Source of the DNA: Laccaria trichodermophora
Taxonomy: Eukaryota; Basidiomycota; Agaricomycetes; Agaricales; Hydnangiaceae
NCBI GenBank assembly: GCA_018417955.1
Contig: JACTVC010000006.1
Coordinates: forward strand, 124,001-188,000
Direction: 5' to 3'
Length of the DNA stretch: 64,000 nucleotides
How positions within the stretch are numbered: the stretch's first letter is position 1; each line of letters starts with the position of its first letter. Below, piece after piece: positions 59,434 to 64,000 of this stretch. The notes under the pieces are model-generated. The model saw nothing but the letters and a program-made list of their open reading frames with translations. It was not told the DNA's origin and did no database searches. Both the position numbers and the translations under genes were made by a program.

Positions 59434-59699
59434 GGGGGAAGGTTGGCAAAAGTAATGGCGAGTGGGTTTGAAGGTGTGTTCTAATTCAACGTCTTGAACT
59501 GTCCGGTCTCGTCACCGCAAGAGAGGTTGTGGCGTTCGTGGTTGGTGGTAAGGCATGCGGAAGCTTTAGTTACATAATTTAAATAAGCGGTGCTCGGCAA
59601 GGCCCGAACCCGTCTCGCCCAACTCGCCTAATCGTTTGCGCGACGAATCCAAGACGCATCTATCAAACTTTTTACAGAAAGAAAGCAGTTCTTTTGTCC

Positions 59700-60730
59700 C
59701 TACACCCAGCACCGATACCGCTTCTTCCAACATGACCATCGCTATTCGAGCTCATACGGAAACACCTACCGCCGCCTCGCCACTTGGACCGTACCACGCT
59801 ATTCTCATTGCTCAAACTCCAAATCCATACGTCGGCCGCATGCACAGTGGGATTCTAAAACACGGTGATATTCTTTGGGCTTTGGATTCAGAGGGTAATA
59901 AAGTTGGAGAAGCCAAGGTTAAGAAGCTTTTCGGGAGGTGTAGACTGGAGAGGATCGGAACGGTGCTGGGGGGATCTAAGCGCTGCGGGGTTCAAGACTA
60001 GGAGTGGGGCTGGTGTTGATGTTACTGGGGGGTGAGGTGATCAGGGGCCACGAGCGCTTCCCGTACGTTCTCATTTTATCTCGTTGGACGCCAGTCTAAT
60101 GTGAAGAAATCAGACTACAACCATAGACCCACCGACCACCTCCGTCTTCATACACGCAGACGACTGCCCACTCTCCGGACAAGAAGGCACCAAACTCACA
60201 TCCCAACTCATCCGCGGGCGTATATGCAAAGAAGCTAAAACCAACGCGGCTTTGACGGTGCTTACAAAGGAGAAATATGCGTGTGGCGAGGCTATTGATA
60301 TGGGCCGGAATGGGGCTTCAATATCAATGACTGCGGCTGAATCGTCGGGGTATGCAATGGCGCCGCTCCAAGTTCGCGGGATGCTTTTTATCCATCTTCG
60401 AACACAAGGTTTGTTTCTCGTTTTGTCTCAAAGCCTCTTCCTTCCTTACTCACTCACCTTCAAGTCCAGTCGACCCAGGCACGGTCATGGGCGAATCCTC
60501 AAATTCTCAAGACTTCTAAGGCTCTACGTAAACCCCTGCCTCAAAAAGCAACTCACGAACATATGAGCCGCCGGGGCGGATAAGAAGATCGGTTTGGTTT
60601 CGCCGATATTTGTGATGCTTGAGGTGTTGGTGTATAATGAGATTGTGGAGGTTACGCCTGGAAGCATTACGTTAAGAAAAGTTGTGTTGGATCAGGCTAA
60701 GAGGATGAGGATGAACGGGAGAAGAAGTAG
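59700..60730 (+). pseudogene. Decayed typA/BipA copy (psi2)
   Basis: Collinear with the intact gene from mid exon 3 to the end. 59700-59990 carries VGRMHSGILKHGDILWALDS and EGNKVGEAKVKKLFG. 60110-60270 matches the exon 4 start. 60270-60410 matches exon 5 (MGRNGASISMTAAESSGYAM). 60460-60731 matches exon 6 (ESSNSQDF, CLKKQLTNI then a stop). Most of exon 4 is deleted, and exons 1-2 with the P-loop are absent. Several frameshifts exist. The GILLLG block is shortened to GR. Non-functional. Confidence 0.88.
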
Positions 60731-61369
60731 AATTTGGATCGCCGGAAGGGTGAGTCGTTATTTGTGTAATTTTGCGTTCAGCGTGGGCTCAATATGTTGG
60801 TTAGATATCAAACACCCTGGGAAGTACCTTGCAAGTTGCCCAGTTCACGCACGGACTGCTGTCCATGCCAAGCCGTCGCAGAACCCACAGTTCTGCCTCA
60901 TCAGCGACCACTCTGCCGAAGACATTGGTATTTGTGATGATTTATAGACGTTCATTGAGGTTTTGGTGTCGAGAGGAAGCGTGTATGTGGTCGGGTGATA
61001 CGCGACACACGGTAAGTCATTGAATTCCTTTGTTTCACTTCCGCATAATTCTGGGCAGACATATATCTTAAACCATGCATCTAAACCTACATCGGTAGAT
61101 TCGCGTCTGTTTTCACCTCGGGTGGACCCCAATTTTTTTATGCGATAAACCTTGCATATTAACATGGAGTTGAGGGTTAATCCTCATCAGCACTGAGCCC
61201 GCTCTGCAATATCCCCACATTGTCTTTGCGACCCTTATTGAAACGAAATTCAGACATAGCTTCGTCACGTCTCTAGTCGTAACTACATGCCGATCAGCGG
61301 TAAAGTAGTCCCCCTACCATCACTTGAAGGAAACTCCAAAGAGAACAATGCCAAGCGAGACAAACAAAA
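60731..61369. other. Duplicated typA 3' flank
   Basis: Diverged copy of 44690-45170 (shared tgatgatttatagacgt, ttcgcgt and ttttcacctc stretches), showing that psi2 arose by duplication of a genomic segment and not by reverse transcription. The last 180 bases are spacer. Confidence 0.7.
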
Positions 61370-62026
61370 TTAATCGTAGAAAGTTCCCGTCATGCGGGGC
61401 ATAGGGAATTTGTCTCCAAGTTTCCGTACTTCCCTTTCCTCGTAAGCGACAAAAAGATCGCTTATCTCCTGCTCGACGAAACCGGCGTCTGCGAGCCTGC
61501 TCAACGCAGTAGCACACCAGTGGCGGCAGCCATGACCACTGTCAGTAAAGCTTGACGGGAAGTCACTAGTAAGTTGGACACCCTCATCTGAAGAACAAAT
61601 GGCGGATGCATACATATATTGGTCCACCTTGTGCTGGTCCAACAAATAACGGCACAACGTCGCAGCGTCAGTACCTTGCCTAAAGAGCGACAAGGACTTC
61701 GGGTTCCGGGGGCGGAGCCCACGGCAGGCCGTTGTACTCGATGCGAAGGAGTCCGCGCATCGGGCAGCTCATATCAGTATAAGACGGTGCGTTGTCCAAG
61801 CGGATAAAGGCGCCGTCCTCTCCCACCAGGGCAAGGTGAAAGTGGAACAGAGTCCCGTCGGGTATTGTTTCGCCTCTCACCTCAACCTTGGAGATCGTCA
61901 TCGCAAAGACGCTATCATCCAGAGAGCGAGATTTCCAAATGGAGAGAGGTTTATTGGGGAGAGTATAGGTTCTGATGTTAATTCATTGCCTGTTTGGAAA
62001 ATGAGGTAGACGCACTGGGTAGCCAT
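61370..62026 (-). CDS. DUF7770-like hypothetical protein
   Basis: Spliced minus-strand gene. The blocks GTLFHFHLALVGEDGAFIRL, APSYTD, MRGLLRIEYNGLPWA and, later, SGHGCRHWCATALSRLADAG follow the order seen in a basidiomycete family listed as DUF7770 (ligand unknown). A 50-nt intron (GTGCGT..CATCAG) joins MATQ to TYTLPNKPLSIWKSRS in the same frame. An alternative ATG at 62155 would add 43 residues. The splice between LPWAPPPEPEV and DEGVQLTSDFPSSF is unclear, with an in-frame TAG near 61680 unless an intron removes it. The end is TGTFYD. The gene may be intact or mildly damaged. Confidence 0.5.
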
Positions 62027-62672
62027 TTTGGTTTTTTTGGGGCTGAGCGTGAAAAGATGTTGCTCGTCGACGTGGAAGGTTTTGACGTTGCAAGAAGTGA
62101 TCTTGCGGAGTTTAAATAAATTAGGCCTAGCATCGAGGGGTTTAAATATTTCCATTGATCTAGCGCAGCTTCTTCACCAATTTTCTCCGGCAATTGAACA
62201 GTCGAGACTGTGGCTTCTCCTCTGATAGAATTTCTTTTCCTATGGTTGGCCGGGAATCGCGACGCAAAACCGACATACTTAGGGTCAAACGTAGTTGTCA
62301 CGTGTCACACTGATCATGAGCGACAGGGGATGCCAGAGATCAAGAAAGTTCTTCTCATCATCTCGTTTCTGGACCTGCCTTTTCCTTGCGAGCGAGAGAC
62401 ATGGGTTAAAGTTGACAGAAATTTGCCCGGTCTATTTTCGCTAAGCTCATCGATGAGCTTTGCTGCCAGTGGCAAAGTCATACGTGTGCACTGCATGAAC
62501 ATACTATTAATCGGGTAGAACCCAACGGACAGTACAACAATTTCAAACCAAGAACGTAGAAGGGAAAACGAACCATGCATGCATGAAAAGCCAAAGAACT
62601 ATACTCATGGAGGCGCACTTAACTTGTATTGACACTTGAATCTTGCACCTCGGCGCAATACCACTCAAAGCT
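62027..62672. other. Spacer between DUF7770-like and DUF262-type genes
   Basis: No gene is seen. Includes the 5' region of one minus-strand gene and the 3' region of another. Confidence 0.45.
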
Positions 62673-64000
62673 TCAACGCCTGGCCGGCCACCCATTATCC
62701 GTCGCCCTCTTACTCGAATACTCACCACCCCCCGACCACCCCGGCCCTCTATCATTCTCATACCTCCCATCATACCTTCCCGACCCAGACCCAGACCAAT
62801 CATCATACGGTCGTCCTGCACGATCACCATACCCTGAAGCAGAAGCACTCCTCGGCGGAGGCGGAGGAGGCGCATGGTCCTGCCGCCGCGCCTCAGGCTG
62901 CCTCATCGCAGCCATCAACGAGGCCTCCAACGAAGGACCAGCTATAGTAGGCGACGGCAGGCTAGGCTGCTGCAGTGCAGCTTGTTGTATGCTGTGCTGC
63001 TGCTGCTGGTGGTGGCTGAAGGAGCTGGAGGGGAACGTGAATTGATGCCCTGGGGAAGGGAGCATAGGCGGGACGGGCTGTTCGGTACTCATGCTCGAAG
63101 GTGGTGCGGGTAAAGTAGATGATTTTTGGGGGATTGTTGGGGGCTTTGAAGGGGACGGTGCGGCGCGGCTCATAGCTAATGACTCTTTAGTTGCACGCAG
63201 GACAGCAAGGCGCGAGGTTGGCGCGTTCAATGGTGAAGGAGCTGGTGCAGAAGATGGCTTTGACGCGGTCCGAGGTGTCGACTTTGGTGCATCAGGCTTT
63301 GAAGAACTCGCACCTGCTTTCTTCTTCGTCTTGGGCTGATACTCCTCATCATCTTCGCCGTCCTCTAACTCCTCCTCCCGATCGTCTACTGCCTTCCTCT
63401 TCCTTTTCTCCCCCCCAGCTTGAGACCCAGCAGGTATCCCCAGATCACCCGCAACTTTAGCTGGTGCGAGGTCGCCAATGAAGTCCATCAGACACCTGGA
63501 CACGCGGGTGTTCATTCGGATATCGACGTGCTTCTGCCTGACGTCGTCCCGCATTTGTCCAATCGCAGCAGACAGCTGTGGCATCGAAAACTTGTCCTTG
63601 TGCGCGCAGATCAACGTGCTGATGAAGACGAACTCCACAGGAGACACCTTCGCGGGCTTCTTGAACACCTTGTTCAGCTTCGGATCTTGAACAAGATCGG
63701 AGAATATGCGGAACGTATCCTGGACTTTGGTTCGGAAAGTGGGGTTCATCGCGTCACTGGCGCTGAGCCACTTTTCAAGCTGGGAGTGGCTGCCAACAGA
63801 CTTGAGTGAGGGAAGTTTGTCCATACACCAAACGGCCTGGGCTATGCCGCGGAAGTCACTACCACGACTACGGTCCCATTCAAGCCCTTCACCTGACAGG
63901 CCGCCCTCTTCCTTTAGATGGAGAGTTTGGAGCTCGCGGATAAAGGCGGCACGGGGGGTGTTTATTACTTGGAGCTTCTCTGCTGGGGTAAGCGCCATAC
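62673..64000 (-). CDS. C-terminal part of a fungal DUF262-type protein (runs off the window)
   Basis: An open minus-strand frame of 441 codons to the window edge. The ATG at 63998 is probably internal, because TPAEKLQVINTP is usually mid-protein in the basidiomycete relatives. Residues 1-170 match the part that follows the DUF262 (GmrSD N-terminal, ParB-like) domain in those proteins: AAFIRELQTLHLKEEGGLSG, DFRGIAQAVWCMDKLPSLKS, LVQDPKLNKVFKKPAKVSPV, HKDKFSMPQLSAAIGQMRDD and VRQKHVDIRMNTRVSRCLMD. A basic stretch KRKRKAVDD then an acidic run (EELEDGEDDEE) suggest nuclear targeting. The last 200 residues are disordered Pro/Ser/Gln-rich and Gly/Arg-rich. The function in fungi is unknown. Confidence 0.65.
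   Translation of the reverse strand, partial: MALTPAEKLQVINTPRAAFIRELQTLHLKEEGGLSGEGLEWDRSRGSDFRGIAQAVWCMDKLPSLKSVGSHSQLEKWLSASDAMNPTFRTKVQDTFRIFSDLVQDPKLNKVFKKPAKVSPVEFVFISTLICAHKDKFSMPQLSAAIGQMRDDVRQKHVDIRMNTRVSRCLMDFIGDLAPAKVAGDLGIPAGSQAGGEKRKRKAVDDREEELEDGEDDEEYQPKTKKKAGASSSKPDAPKSTPRTASKPSSAPAPSPLNAPTSRLAVLRATKESLAMSRAAPSPSKPPTIPQKSSTLPAPPSSMSTEQPVPPMLPSPGHQFTFPSSSFSHHQQQQHSIQQAALQQPSLPSPTIAGPSLEASLMAAMRQPEARRQDHAPPPPPPRSASASGYGDRAGRPYDDWSGSGSGRYDGRYENDRGPGWSGGGEYSSKRATDNGWPARR

Noticed and set aside
62629..63460. Plus-strand ORFs at the right edge, rich in Pro/His or Gly
   Set aside because: Antisense shadows of the low-complexity tail of the DUF262-type protein.
1..64000. CRISPR arrays, replication origins, rRNA, riboswitches
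   Set aside because: None seen. The only regular tandem array (48-bp unit) has no unique spacers and lies in a eukaryotic transposon.

Overview
The window looks like a chromosomal stretch from a mushroom-forming basidiomycete (Agaricomycetes). Protein-coding genes are cut by many short introns of about 50 to 60 nt with GT..AG ends. Recognisable families include a secreted MAG-like glycoprotein, paired GH16 glucanases, a microsomal P450, a delta-12-type desaturase, a GT15 mannosyltransferase, an F-box protein, nuclear-encoded mitochondrial proteins (TypA/BipA, COX VIIc), MAD1 and a DUF262-type protein. No bacterial-style operons are seen. Each gene has its own promoter, and neighbours are functionally mixed.

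Layout. 0-20 kb holds a tRNA-Ile, a type-B carboxylesterase (-), a membrane-anchored SDR-like protein (-), a MAG-like GPI glycoprotein (+), an F-box protein (+), a Cys-motif protein (+), two tandem GH16 genes (-,-), a small MITE and a multi-pass membrane protein (-). 20-25.3 kb is a decayed copy of the typA gene (psi1) split by a 3.96-kb DNA-transposon-like element. The element has inverted ends, a 7-bp target duplication and two repeat arrays, including about 18 copies of a 48-bp unit. 26-36 kb holds NAD-glutamate dehydrogenase (-), a fatty-acid desaturase (-) and a divergently oriented desaturase relic (+). 36-50 kb holds a BTG-like protein, COX VIIc, MAD1, the intact TypA gene (divergent from MAD1 across 155 bp), a small hypothetical gene and a P450. 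51-56 kb is a repeat-rich block: a MITE, a 1.2-kb tandem duplication, and a Tc1/mariner-like element into which a hAT-like element with a perfect 8-bp TSD has inserted. 56.7-64 kb holds a GT15 mannosyltransferase, a poorly resolved membrane-protein gene, a second typA pseudogene (psi2), a DUF7770-like gene and the C-terminal part of a DUF262-type protein running off the window.

The most interesting material is evolutionary. One live typA gene sits with two broken copies that share a distinguishing insertion. Their history is layered with transposon insertions that can be dated relative to one another. The large element carries a CpG-rich repeat that appears to decay mainly by C-to-T type transitions and is open in three reading frames. 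Exon boundaries quoted here were read by eye from splice motifs and protein-family continuity. They need transcript support. I did not find a gene cluster that amounts to a clearly new biochemical system.
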